Positions 1 through 8,749 of a DNA stretch of 64,000 nt are shown one piece after another. Source of the stretch: Coix lacryma-jobi var. lacryma-jobi. Lineage: Eukaryota; Streptophyta; Magnoliopsida; Poales; Poaceae. The position numbers and the translations under genes were made by a program. Below the pieces are notes generated by a model. It was given only the letters and a program-made list of their open reading frames with translations, had not been told where the DNA came from and ran no database searches. The stretch is from assembly GCA_009763385.1 (NCBI GenBank), contig CM019823.1:43473411-43537410 (forward strand), given 5' to 3'. Positions within the stretch are counted from its first letter, which is position 1; each line of letters begins with the position of its first letter.

Positions 1-1971
1 TCCCAGTCCGAGCGCTTCTTGCACTCAGTCATAGACTTAGGATCTGAATCAGTTTGAAGGATATTCGCAATTTCTTCAGAGAAATATATGTCGACTATTA
101 TGGACTTACGATCATAAGACTCTCCAGTCTCTATAAAATTTATAGCAATTTCTTCTACCCTTAAAGGTTCATCATGACTTCCTGAAATGATGAATCTTGG
201 GTCTTCCGATATTCCAGCCTCAGTGTTTATGCGCATAACTGAGCTAGATTGTGGATCACTACTATCCACAGGACATTGTCCTGGTGTCTTTCAACCAGAG
301 GTTGAGTTGCATTTCCAGTCTTCTTTTGCCTGCCAGCATTCACATCTTGCCTCTTGGAAGTGCTTCTCCCCCTCTTTTTGCCAATAGGGGGTTGAGTGGT
401 TTTATTTGGTACCTCCACTCTTTTGGGCACGTTCCTTGCAGGATGGAGAGACTTTGTGACACCTTTATTTTATAATCAGAGAAAGCGTCTGGCAAATTGT
501 TTGCAATATTTTGCAAATCAATAATTCTTTGAACTTGCAGTTCAGTTTCTGTAGTACGTGGATCAGAAAATGAGATGCCTTTTGCATCCCAATCAATTTC
601 CTGGCATTCTTTTTGGTACAATTCTCCCCCTAATGCCGGAAAATGATCCTCATTAAAAATAGAATCAGCGAACCGGGCTGTAAATAGATCCCCTGTTAGA
701 GGTTCTAAATACTTAATGATCGATGGAGATGAATATCCGATAGAGATCCCCAGTTTCCTGTGAGGGCCCATCGATGTTCGCTGAGGTGGTGAGATGGGTA
801 CGTATACAGCGCACCCAAATTTACGCAAATGGGAAATACTCGGAGGATTCCCACGTACTAACTGCAATGGGGAGGTTTCGTGATATGCAGTTGGTCGTAG
901 TTGGATTAGATCAGCAGCGTGCAGGACTGCGTGACCCCAACATGACGTAGGCAATTTGCAATTCATCAACATAGGTCTTGCAATGAGCTTGATTCGTTTA
1001 ATCAACAATTCAACCAAACCATTTTGAGTATGTACATATGGAACAGAATGCTGAACCTGAATTCCCAGAGCCATGCAGTAATCGTTAAAAGCACGGGATG
1101 AGAATTCAGCAGCGTTGTCCATTCGGATTGATTGAATCCGATGTTCAGGATAATGTGCCTTCAACTTGATAAGTTGGGTCATTATTTTGGCAAAAGCATG
1201 GTTACGTGTCGATAAAAGACACACATGAGACCATCTTGTCGATGCGTCTATTAAAACCATGAAATACCTAAACGGCCCCGATAATGGTTGAATCGGACCA
1301 CAAATATCCCCTTGAATTCTTTCAAGGAATTTGAGTGGTTCAGCTCTAATTTTAAGATGTGATGGTCTTAAAATTAATTTCCCCGTAGTACACGCAGTGC
1401 AACAAAAATCTTTATTTTGGGGAAATGTGGTGTTATCCATATCATGACCTATGGAATTGCCTATAATTTTCCTCATCATCCCTATTCCAGGATGCCCAAG
1501 TCGATCATGCCAGTTACGGAAGGTATCGACATCTCGGAAAATTATTTTATAAACAACATGTTCTACAGGTTTAATGTATGTAAAGTACAATCCATATTGG
1601 AGTGAAGAAATCTTTTCGCAAATGCGTTTGCCAAATCCAGTAAGTTTGGTAAAGAGAAGATACTCCTCTTTATTTTCTTCATGTGTCTCCACATGAAAAC
1701 CATTCTTACGGACGTCTCTAAAACTTAGAAGGGTACGGGTCAATTCAGGATACAACAAGGCATCCTCTATCGTAATCTGTGTACCCATTGGCAGAGTAAT
1801 AGTGGCTCGTCCTGGACCAACTATTAATGCATCATGACCAGCAATGGTCAAAATATTTCCTTCTCTTTTCTTAAGAGTCTGAAAATATTTAATCTCTCTA
1901 AGTATAGAGTTTGTGGCACCAGAGTCCACAATGCATAATTCTTCCTCCATTGGATTGATTTCATCATACAT
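1..1971 (-). pseudogene. Copia pol: protease and integrase, degraded toward the left edge
   Basis: The open part (340-1971, 543 residues) starts with a protease motif IVDSGATNS around residue 15. A GAG-pre-integrase segment with LGHPG follows, then a zinc-binding CTAC region and an integrase core. The catalytic acidic residues appear as the Asp of LIDAST, the Asp of RMDNAAEF and the Glu of NGLVELL. The C-terminal KFGCAVYVP segment is typical of Copia integrase. Left of 340 the same protein continues in other frames (visible at 227-430), so at least two frameshifts separate integrase from the RT region, which is beyond the window. The ATG at 1971 follows an AG, so it may be an exon start rather than the true translation start. 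Family assignment is firm; function is doubtful because of the breaks. Confidence 0.85.
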
Positions 1972-2200
1972 CTATATGTAAAGTAAATGTAAATAAATAC
2001 GAACATATAGAATTATACATACAATATATTGAATATCAAATATATGAGTATGATATTTACAATATTGCGAGATTGTATAAGTTAATAGCTAATATATGAT
2101 AACTTTATACAAATCTCAAAGCACACTAGTAATACAACCCAAACAAAAACTTAGATTATTACAACATATATTTATATAGATATCAAGTCTAAAACTGAGA
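1972..2200 (-). other. AT-rich spacer between Copia gag and pol, possible intron
   Basis: These 229 bp separate the gag stop from the first pol ATG and are strongly AT-rich, with stops in the coding direction. On the minus strand the spacer ends in a T-rich stretch and AG directly before the pol ATG, which fits a 3' splice site. A donor was not settled. Differential splicing of gag-pol RNA is known in some plant Copia elements; its use here is inference. Confidence 0.4.
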
Positions 2201-3235
2201 TTATTCCAAATCTCCAAACATGTCTCCAGAACCAAAGTCTAGGAGCATGTTGTCCGTTGGCGGAAGGTTCTCTGTAATTTTCAGAACTTTGTTGTTCACT
2301 TGTTCCTTTGGGGCTTGTTGTGAACAACCATTTTCTTTGTCAGCGTCAGATGCAAGATTGAAGTGTGCCTCATATCTTGTTTCTCCTGCTGGCTTGCTCT
2401 CCTTTAAAGACTTTTGGTATAATGCAACCAAATGTTTAGGAGCACGGCAATTCTTAGCAAAATGCGAGAAGTCTCCACATCTATGACACTTGTTGTCATT
2501 TTTGGAGCCCGCATTGTCTCTCTTCCCCTTATGTGAATTAGGTCTTTGCCTCCTATTGTGTTTGCGTTTACCAGTTTTATTCTTTGGATTGAGTCCATTG
2601 AACTTCTTCTTATTCCTAACATTTTTCTGTACATTGTGGACCTCAGGCAGAGGCGCCGAACCAACAGGGCGCTTATGATGATTCTTCAGAAGAAGTTCAT
2701 CATGTTTTTCTGCCTGAGTTAATGTATGAATAAGCTGGGAATAAAGCTGGTAATTATGAGCCCTGTATTGCTGTTGCAATACTCTGTCAGATGGGAGCAT
2801 AATAGAGAGTGTTTTCTCTATCTTATCTTCATCTGTTGGCTCTTTCTCGCAAAACTTTAATTTAGAGCAAATTCTATGAACAGCGTGATTGTAGTTTGCC
2901 ACAGATTTAAAATCTTGGAGACGTAAGTTGTTCCATTCATGGTTGGCCTCAGGCCAAATGAGTTCTTTTTGCTGTTCATATCGCTCTTTAAGAGCGAGCC
3001 ATAATTCACGAGGATTTTCAATCATAAGGTATTCAGATTTGAGATCCTTATGAATATAAAACCGTAGCAACGCTAAAGCAGTATAGATTTGCTTGTCTTG
3101 CAGGGCAACCCCATTCTGAGGTTCCTGAATTGTAGCCAAAATAGTACGAGATGCAAGCGCTATCTTGATATCCGAAGCCCAAGTAGGGTAATTACTACCA
3201 TCTAATGCAAGTTCCTCGAACTCCTTAGTGGCCAT
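2201..3235 (-). CDS. Copia Gag nucleocapsid protein
   Basis: An intact 344-residue ORF. The N-terminal 200 residues match the UBN2/retrotran_gag_2 type fold, with hallmarks such as LDGSNYPTWASD near residue 12 and a WLALKERYEQQ segment. A very basic Lys/Arg/Asn-rich linker follows, then one CCHC zinc knuckle (CHRCGDFSHFAKNC, about residues 250-263) that binds the element's RNA. The tail is acidic and ends in a Gly/Asp-rich stretch. Gag forms the cytoplasmic virus-like particle in which reverse transcription takes place. Its stop lies 229 bp before the pol ATG, so Gag and Pol are not one continuous frame here. Start chosen at the first ATG, which gives the usual MATKEFEEL-like Copia gag N-terminus. 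Confidence 0.9.
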   Translation of the reverse strand: MATKEFEELALDGSNYPTWASDIKIALASRTILATIQEPQNGVALQDKQIYTALALLRFYIHKDLKSEYLMIENPRELWLALKERYEQQKELIWPEANHEWNNLRLQDFKSVANYNHAVHRICSKLKFCEKEPTDEDKIEKTLSIMLPSDRVLQQQYRAHNYQLYSQLIHTLTQAEKHDELLLKNHHKRPVGSAPLPEVHNVQKNVRNKKKFNGLNPKNKTGKRKHNRRQRPNSHKGKRDNAGSKNDNKCHRCGDFSHFAKNCRAPKHLVALYQKSLKESKPAGETRYEAHFNLASDADKENGCSQQAPKEQVNNKVLKITENLPPTDNMLLDFGSGDMFGDLE

Positions 3236-3496
3236 GATCCTACGTGGACAACCATGGATAGATTAATTTACCGAATGGTAAATTAAAATCAACATGGTTA
3301 AGTTGTAATACTTAAATGCAATATTTTTATTGATTATATCTTATCATAGTTTTTGGATTTGTTGTAGGTAATCACATAATTGTGTAGACCATACAACCAA
3401 ATCATCACGAAATTTTGATAAAATACAAGACAGATAATCTCTATGTCAAAGACAAAGAGTAGATCTTTATAGTAGGCAAATATATTGCTGCCTAAG

Positions 3497-3773
3497 CACG
3501 GTCTCTGGGCTAGATAATTCACAAGTGAATTAAATGCAGCCTTTGCTTAGGACTCTACTACCTTGTATAATATCAAAATAATAATATGATGATATAACAA
3601 TCCAAAACCTTTATTTTGGTAAAACACGGTGTAGGTAGTCATCAAATTTCAAAGAAACATGATGTAGACCTCTCAGCAATGGGTGATTCAATCACTGCTA
3701 TGACACGGTCTCTGGGCAGAATAATTCTTAATGAATTAAACGCAGCCTTTGCCATAGTACTCCATTACCTTGT
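3497..3773. repeat. Two diverged direct repeats in Copia leader
   Basis: Copies at about 3497-3567 and 3702-3773 share the core ACGGTCTCTGGGC, then AATGCAGCC/AACGCAGCC and a CTACTACCTTGT-like end. They are spaced 205 bp apart, and weaker similarity extends upstream (GTAGGTA-TCA words), so this looks like an old duplication of about 200 bp. Confidence 0.6.
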
Positions 3774-4395
3774 GTTTTATTATCCAAAATAAACAAGATA
3801 TTTTATATTGCGATTTGAATCCAATAGAGATTAAAATTATAATTCTATGGATGACATAGTTAAATTGCAACTGGGTCAACAAGCAAATTTAACCTGTATG
3901 TGGTGCAAAAAGAGTGGTTTGGGGCACCAACATTCCCAATTCTATTATAAAATTACAAATGTAACCAATATATTGGTGCATAATGGGATTTTTGGTGCAC
4001 CAACATATGACAAACAAGTCATCAAAATTACAGATGTAATATATGTGGTGCAAACGGGGTTTGGGTGCACCACATATTCCATAAATAATAGAAAAAGTCA
4101 TTGCATAAAAATAATATAATTAAACCACAAATTATATTTACAATGATAAGATACAGCAGTGTACATAGCAACAAGAAACATACAAATAAAACTGATGTTC
4201 TTGCAGAAAATAAACTAGCAAACTATAGCTAATTAATCTAGATTACTGCTGATCAGGAAAAAAAACTAAATATAAAAACGAAAAAGAAAAACAAACAGCC
4301 AAGCCAGCGGCCCAGCCAGCCAGCCAGGCCAGCGGCCCATCCGGCCAGCCAGGCCCGCGGCCGGCGGCCCAGCCAGCCAGCCAGGCCCGCGCGGC

Positions 4396-4431
4396 TATAT
4401 AAGGCAGTGGTTAGGGTTTGTAACCCTAACC
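4396..4431 (+). promoter_or_regulatory. Candidate plus-strand TATA box and telomere-like hairpin
   Basis: TATATAAG at 4396-4403 is followed by GGTTAGGG-TTTGTAA-CCCTAACC (4409-4431), a perfect 8-bp stem with a 7-base loop built of plant telomere-like words. GC-rich leader-like sequence follows. Together this resembles a core promoter and 5' UTR on the strand opposite to the Copia element. No coding sequence could be tied to it. Confidence 0.35.
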
Positions 4432-5171
4432 ACCAGCCAAACCGCCAGCCGCCGCCGCCGCTAGGAAGCCGCCGCCGCCACCGTGAGGAAGCCGCCACCG
4501 CTGCCGCCGTGAGCCTTTCTGCCGTAGCCGCCGATGGTGTCTGCCTCTTGGGCCGTTGTCCTTACCTTTCTCCTCCTTCCCCCTTCTTTCGCATGGTGGA
4601 TTGAGGCCCTTGCCTCACCTCCATCCATGAAGGCCGGTCGGCGAGGCAGATCCCGCGCGTCCCCGGCGAGCTCCGGCCTTGGGGGCCGTCGCTGCGAGCC
4701 AGGAACGGCGGATCCGCCCCCACCGTGGCGGTTCCGAGGTGGTGAGCCGCCTCCCCCTCAGCCGAGGAGGAGACGAAGCCCGCCCCGAGGACGGTGTGCG
4801 ACGGGAGGACGCGCTGGCGCCCGGTCTGCCGGCGGTTGGCCAGTCGTAGGCGAAGCCCGGCGGCCAAAACGCCACGTTCAGCGCTGTCGGTGAAGAGCGG
4901 AGGAGCCCCGCGGCGCGCAGCCATGGTGCGCCTTCCCTCGTTCGCCAGCGGCGCGAACGTCATCGACGGTGGAGGAAGCGACATCATCTTCAAAGGGGGT
5001 GGCAGCAGTATCGGTGGCGGGGTTGGCTTCGGCGGTGCGTTCATGGAGGGAGCGAGGTTTGCCATTACTACCTTGTTCTTGAAGAACAGCAACGCCGGCG
5101 ATGTAGAAGACAAACTCCGACGAAGTCCGGTGAATTCCCTCCTTCTCTTCTGGCTTACGAGCGTCAGCGTA

Positions 5172-5188
5172 GAGCAGTGCTGATAACG
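5172..5188 (-). other. Probable primer-binding region of the Copia element
   Basis: On the minus strand, directly after the LTR end TTAACA, the sequence reads CGTTATCAGCACTGCTC. A stretch of this kind in this position is where the minus-strand primer tRNA anneals. The standard initiator-Met complement TGGTATCAGAGC is not present, so the tRNA is unassigned. Confidence 0.4.
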
Positions 5189-5245
5189 TGTTAAGTGAAA
5201 ACTAATCACCGTAAAAGTGATTATCTTATTTCTTGCAATGGTGAT

Positions 5246-5307
<62 letters not shown>

Positions 5308-5453
5308 AAAAGGCACGTGGAGAAAGCCTGTTTCCTTGGCCGATACGGCCTCTCGTACAGGTGAACCGCTCTTTTGCGGTTGCTAAAAGATAGGATTAGA
5401 ACTAACTAATTGATCACTAATTATCTGATTAATTATCCTAATTAATTTTAACA
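5189..5453 (-). repeat. 5' LTR of the Copia element
   Basis: A 265-bp segment with perfect TGTTAA...TTAACA ends, lying just outside the primer-binding region. On the minus strand it contains a (TA)n tract leading to TATAAACATC near its downstream end, a plausible TATA/U3 signal. The partner LTR is outside the window, so the boundary rests on the inverted ends and the position. Confidence 0.65.
5249..5304. repeat. (TA)n microsatellite inside the Copia LTR
   Basis: About 28 uninterrupted TA units. Probably expanded from the LTR's TATA region. Confidence 0.95.
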
Positions 5454-5808
5454 GTAATCACTAAATAAATGTTCTTATCAAGGTACAACTTGTAATAGAC
5501 AAAAGCAGATAACTTTCTTCGATAACAAACAAAACATTTGTTTTCGAGATAGACTACCGACACAACATATAGTTTAAGTTAAATAGACAAAATATCAGTG
5601 GCTGCAGCACTTACAGCAGTAAACGAATCGGTTTTTGCTCCCAATACCGGACCCCCCCCCACACATCATAAAAGGTTCAGGTTTACACTGGGAATCCTCC
5701 AGACAACTTATATCTTGTCAAATCCAAATTGAGACCATAATTTTAACATGTTGCAACTACTATGCGGATGTGCAGGATGGATCATGGATCTCTAGTATCC
5801 CAACATCC
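5454..5808 (-). other. 3' flank and probable 3' UTR of the SUMO E2 gene
   Basis: No coding sequence is visible. AT-rich sequence with a run of C at 5649-5658. A 3' UTR and poly(A) site should lie here, since the Copia LTR edge is at 5453. No single polyadenylation signal is decisive. Confidence 0.5.
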
Positions 5809-7418
5809 TCAGACCAGAGCAGGATATTGCTTGGCCTGCAGACGAACACGTCGCTTATATTCTGCTGGATCCTGTATTTTTTGGTGGAAAGAAAAGCTGA
5901 TCAATCTCGAGAGAAAGAAAAAACAAATAGCAGAATGGTCACTATTTCTTTCTAACCTGGATGAATAGGTGATAACCATCAGTCTGAGCAGGATCAGCTG
6001 GATTGGGCTGATCAAGCAAGTCCTGTATTCCAACTAGAATCTGCTTAACAGTGATAGCAGGTCTCCAACCCTGAATTTGTATAACAAGAAATGAAAATTC
6101 TCAGCAGGCATAATGATAGACAGAGCCTGTGAACTACAGTTTGAACACTTACGCTATCCTCATTGAGAATTGAGAGGCAGACTGTTCCTGAAGGATAAAC
6201 ATTTGGGTGGAAAAAACCCTGTGGGAACTTGCATTTGGGAGGCTTGCTTGGATAGTCTTCACTGAAATGAAGGGTAAGTGGGTAGTACCCACTTTCCCAA
6301 TCAGTCTGCACAGAAGAGACAAGAGAGGATAGTTAAAATGTAAGGTTCGAAAGTAAAATGGTACATCAGTCAAAACAATGGACACTGGACCTGAAAATAT
6401 TCCAGAGTGCTGGGAAATAATCAGCAAAAGACACGGTACATCATAGTTTCGAGATTGTTTACAGATAGTACAGATACATACATGCCACAAAATAGGAACA
6501 AACAAACATTTTGCCAGGAACAGGGGATGAAAAGAATATCGCATAGTTACGGAGCTAGAAACCACCACAAAACAGCATGCCAATGTGACTACATGTTGGT
6601 GGATTGGTGGAGGTGGCATATAATTCTTAATTCCTACAACACATTGGTATTCTAAATCTATTGACATGAATCACTGGGACAAAAAGAAATACATATCAAC
6701 ATGATTTTCCAATTTTCTACCATGGGTTCAAACTTCCATATGATTATGAAACGCTTAAAAGGCAAAATTGTATGAGAAAGTCTTCTTTTAGCTTGTAGTA
6801 AATCAAAACAAGTAGAACACACAGTTCCTAATATAGAAATGCTTAGGCATTCAATAAGCAGTGCAGTCCAAAAATAATAAAAAAATAGACCATGTGTTGG
6901 GAAAATAAAATAAAATAACTAAAATTCATCATGGAGCAAAACTGCACAAGGGCGTTGATGCAGATATCGCAACACCTAGCACAGGGCAGAGGTGTTACCC
7001 TAAAAATCCCATCGAGCATGATTAGAATTATACAACCTAACTGTGTCAAGCCTACTATATAGTTATTTAGCACAGGGCAGAGGTGTTTCCCTAAAAATCC
7101 AATCGAGCTTAATTACAATTATACTACCTAACCGGGTCAAATCGAATTCAACAGATGTTACCGGGACTTACCCCCTGCTTGCCGGGGATGGTACAGTTCC
7201 AGACCATGAGGTTCGCCGACCCGTCGGCTAGCGTCTCCGGCCTCGCCACGAAACCCTACAGAAGATGAAGGGGATCAGATCGAGACTTGAATCGGGCGGC
7301 GGCACAAGATAGGGACAGAAGAAGAGGGGATCGGAAGTCAGGCACGGACGTGGGGGTGGTTCTTGCGCCAGGCCTTACGCTCCTCGGCGAGGCGGCCGCG
7401 CGCGATTCCTCCCGACAT
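5809..7418 (-). CDS. SCE1: SUMO-conjugating enzyme E2 (UBC9/SCE1), five exons, intact
   Basis: This is the SUMO E2, which takes SUMO from the SAE1/SAE2 E1 as a thioester and passes it to lysines of target proteins, mostly in the nucleus. Exons on the minus strand are 7418-7350, 7255-7172, 6305-6153, 6070-5957 and 5871-5809; they encode 23+28+51+38+20 = 160 residues, the usual length of plant SCE1. Every intron begins GT and ends AG; intron 1 has the weak donor GTCCGT. Visible landmarks are MSGGIARGRLAEERKAWRKN at the start, HPN at residues 84-86, the catalytic Cys94 in GTVCLSILNED, and the C-terminal KQYPALV. All splice junctions are in phase 0, with no stop or frameshift. The start ATG is at 7418. 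The SCE1/UBC9 call is secure; which paralogue cannot be said. Confidence 0.97.
6977..7141. repeat. 91-bp tandem duplication in intron 2 of the SUMO E2 gene
   Basis: Copies begin at 6977 and 7068 with TAGCACAGGGCAGAGGTGTT and continue through CCCTAAAAATCC and a CCTAAC word. They differ at scattered positions, so the duplication is not recent. Confidence 0.75.
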
Positions 7419-7621
7419 GGCGGCTGCGGTGGTGGCGGCTAAGCAGCTCTCCACGCACCCTTGGATTAGAAGGGTTATTCTAGTTTGGGGTTTGGGGAAG
7501 TCTAAAGTCTTCGATGAGAGAGTCTTCGATGACAAACCACCTCTTTACTTTCCCCTTGTTCGTTCATTTGTTTTCGTTATCCTCCCATTCTTCCATTATT
7601 ATTGTTTAAGAGTTGTTCCTA
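7419..7621 (-). promoter_or_regulatory. 5' UTR and proximal promoter region of the SUMO E2 gene
   Basis: Only about 200 bp separate the ATG from the MITE at 7622. On the minus strand it has AAACCC-type words and a short direct repeat (GTCTTCGATGA on the plus strand, 7506-7531). No clear TATA box was found. Confidence 0.45.
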
Positions 7622-7972
7622 GGTCTTGTTTAGTTTCTCTAACTTCACCTAAATATTTCTAGATTCCCTGTCACGTTAATCTTTAGCTGTATACATAGAG
7701 CATTAAATGTAGATAAAAAATAACTAATTATACTTTTACTAGGTACATGTCGAGACGAATCTTTTGAGCCTAGTTAATTTATGTTTGGACAAAGTTTCCC
7801 AAATAATAACAAAAGTGCTCCATGCATTTTTTTATCTATATTTAATGCTCCATACTAAAAGTACAATTAGTTATTTTTTATCTACATTCAATGCTCCGTA
7901 CATGCAGCTAAAGATTGACGTGACGGAGAATCTAGAAATATTTGAGGAAAGTCGAGGAAACTAAACGAGGCC
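7622..7972. mobile_element. Foldback MITE with long terminal inverted repeats
   Basis: The left arm starts GGTCTTGTTTAGTTTC; the right arm ends GAAACTAAACGAGGCC, its near-perfect inverse. Arms of over 100 bp share TCTAGATTC, CGTCACGT, TCTTTAGCTG and a TAAAAAATAACTAATT word, leaving a short central loop. Flanking CTA (7619-7621) and TTA (7973-7975) are a degenerate 3-bp target-site duplication, which fits a PIF/Harbinger (Tourist) type. It has no coding capacity. It sits next to the SUMO E2 promoter and would give a hairpin RNA if transcribed. Confidence 0.85.
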
Positions 7973-8058
7973 TTACTTTCACGACTGACTCGGAGGGATT
8001 GGTTGTTGGCGGCGAGGTAGTGGGTCCATCATATCAGAGAGACTTTCTTAATACTCCC

Positions 8059-8310
8059 TCTGTCGCTATTAGATCATTCTCAATGCAAGTTTCATGTCTC
8101 ACTTTCAAACGCACTCAGATTTTAGAAACATTGCATAAGAGTTTCATCCTCATAAGAGCACTCACAATGCAGACTCTACTCATAGAGTCTATACCTCAAA
8201 GACTCTATCACAAGAAACTATGCTCTCCAATGCAAAGTTTGTAATAGTAGTTTCTATAAATAAAGTAATTTATTATGCAACACAAATAAAGCTGATCAGC
8301 TGTGGCATAT
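8059..8310. mobile_element. MITE remnants left of the CACTA element
   Basis: TACTCCCTCTGTCGC at 8059 resembles a Stowaway end. It is followed by CATTCTCAATGC, GAGTTTCATCCTCAT and GCACTCACAATGC words, which recur in inverted order near 40790-41177. These are MITE-type ends, but complete elements could not be delimited. Confidence 0.4.
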
Positions 8311-8340
8311 TATCGTGTGATCCACTCTACACCTCTCAAC

Positions 8341-8425
8341 TGGGGCTAAAGAGGCCTCCAGCTGGGCCACGCTGGTCGGCTTCTTTAGTCCCGGTTGGTA
8401 TTACCAACCGGGCCTAAAGAGGCCG
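8341..8425. repeat. Left subterminal repeats of the CACTA element
   Basis: GGGGCTAAAGAGGC, CTTTAGTCCCGGTTGG and ACCAACCGGGCCTAAAG occur as an inverted pair. In CACTA elements such words are binding sites for the TNPA-type protein. The terminal CACTA motif itself is not evident nearby. Confidence 0.65.
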
Positions 8426-8749
8426 TCTCTTTTTTATTTTTTCCTTTTCTTTCCTTTTCTTTTCTTTTCAATTGGTTATTGTTTTTGGTTTTACAATTAC
8501 ATTAGGTTTTCTAATACGTATTCTTCGCTACTAATATATTTTATTAGGATTTCAAATACGTATTCTTCGCTGCTAATAAATATTTATATATATATATACA
8601 TAAAATTTACAATTACACACAAATGAAATATGAAACTATATATATATATATATATTATAGAGCTACCTATATATATGTACATAAAATATACAACATTATC
8701 CATCATGTATCCTTAACTTGATATTTACAACACAAATATTGTTCCTGAC
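8426..8749. other. AT-rich non-coding stretch between CACTA end and Ulp1-like gene
   Basis: Contains TTTTC runs, a repeated ATACGTATTCTTCGCT word (8515-8532 and 8559-8574) and short TA microsatellites (8585-8600, 8637-8655). No gene seen. Confidence 0.7.

Larger units (their letters stand above)
3236..5188 (-). other. Long 5' leader of the Copia element
   Basis: Nearly 2 kb lie between the LTR edge and the gag ATG, far longer than in a compact Copia element. The half next to gag (3236-4260) is AT-rich with diverged direct repeats. The half next to the LTR (4290-5180) is GC-rich, with AGCC and GCC repeats and a 215-residue minus-strand ORF (4562-5209) that is proline-rich and that I do not recognise. 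This GC-rich block could be captured sequence or part of another LTR; no domain supports calling it a gene. Confidence 0.55.
1..5453 (-). mobile_element. Ty1/Copia LTR retrotransposon, 5' part, truncated by window edge
   Basis: Read on the minus strand the order is LTR (5453-5189), leader, gag (3235-2201), protease and integrase (1971-340), then degraded pol running past position 1. Protease before integrase before RT is the Copia order. The outer LTR edge sits about 355 bp downstream of the stop of the host SUMO E2 gene, in the same orientation. The 3' LTR and target-site duplication lie outside the window, so age cannot be judged. The lineage within Copia was not assigned. Confidence 0.9.

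Noticed and set aside
4562..5209. 215-residue ORF in the Copia leader
   Set aside because: Starts inside the LTR, proline-rich, no recognised domain; noted as leader content only.
5249..5304. (TA)n tract as an origin or stand-alone regulatory site
   Set aside because: It lies in the LTR TATA region and is a simple microsatellite.
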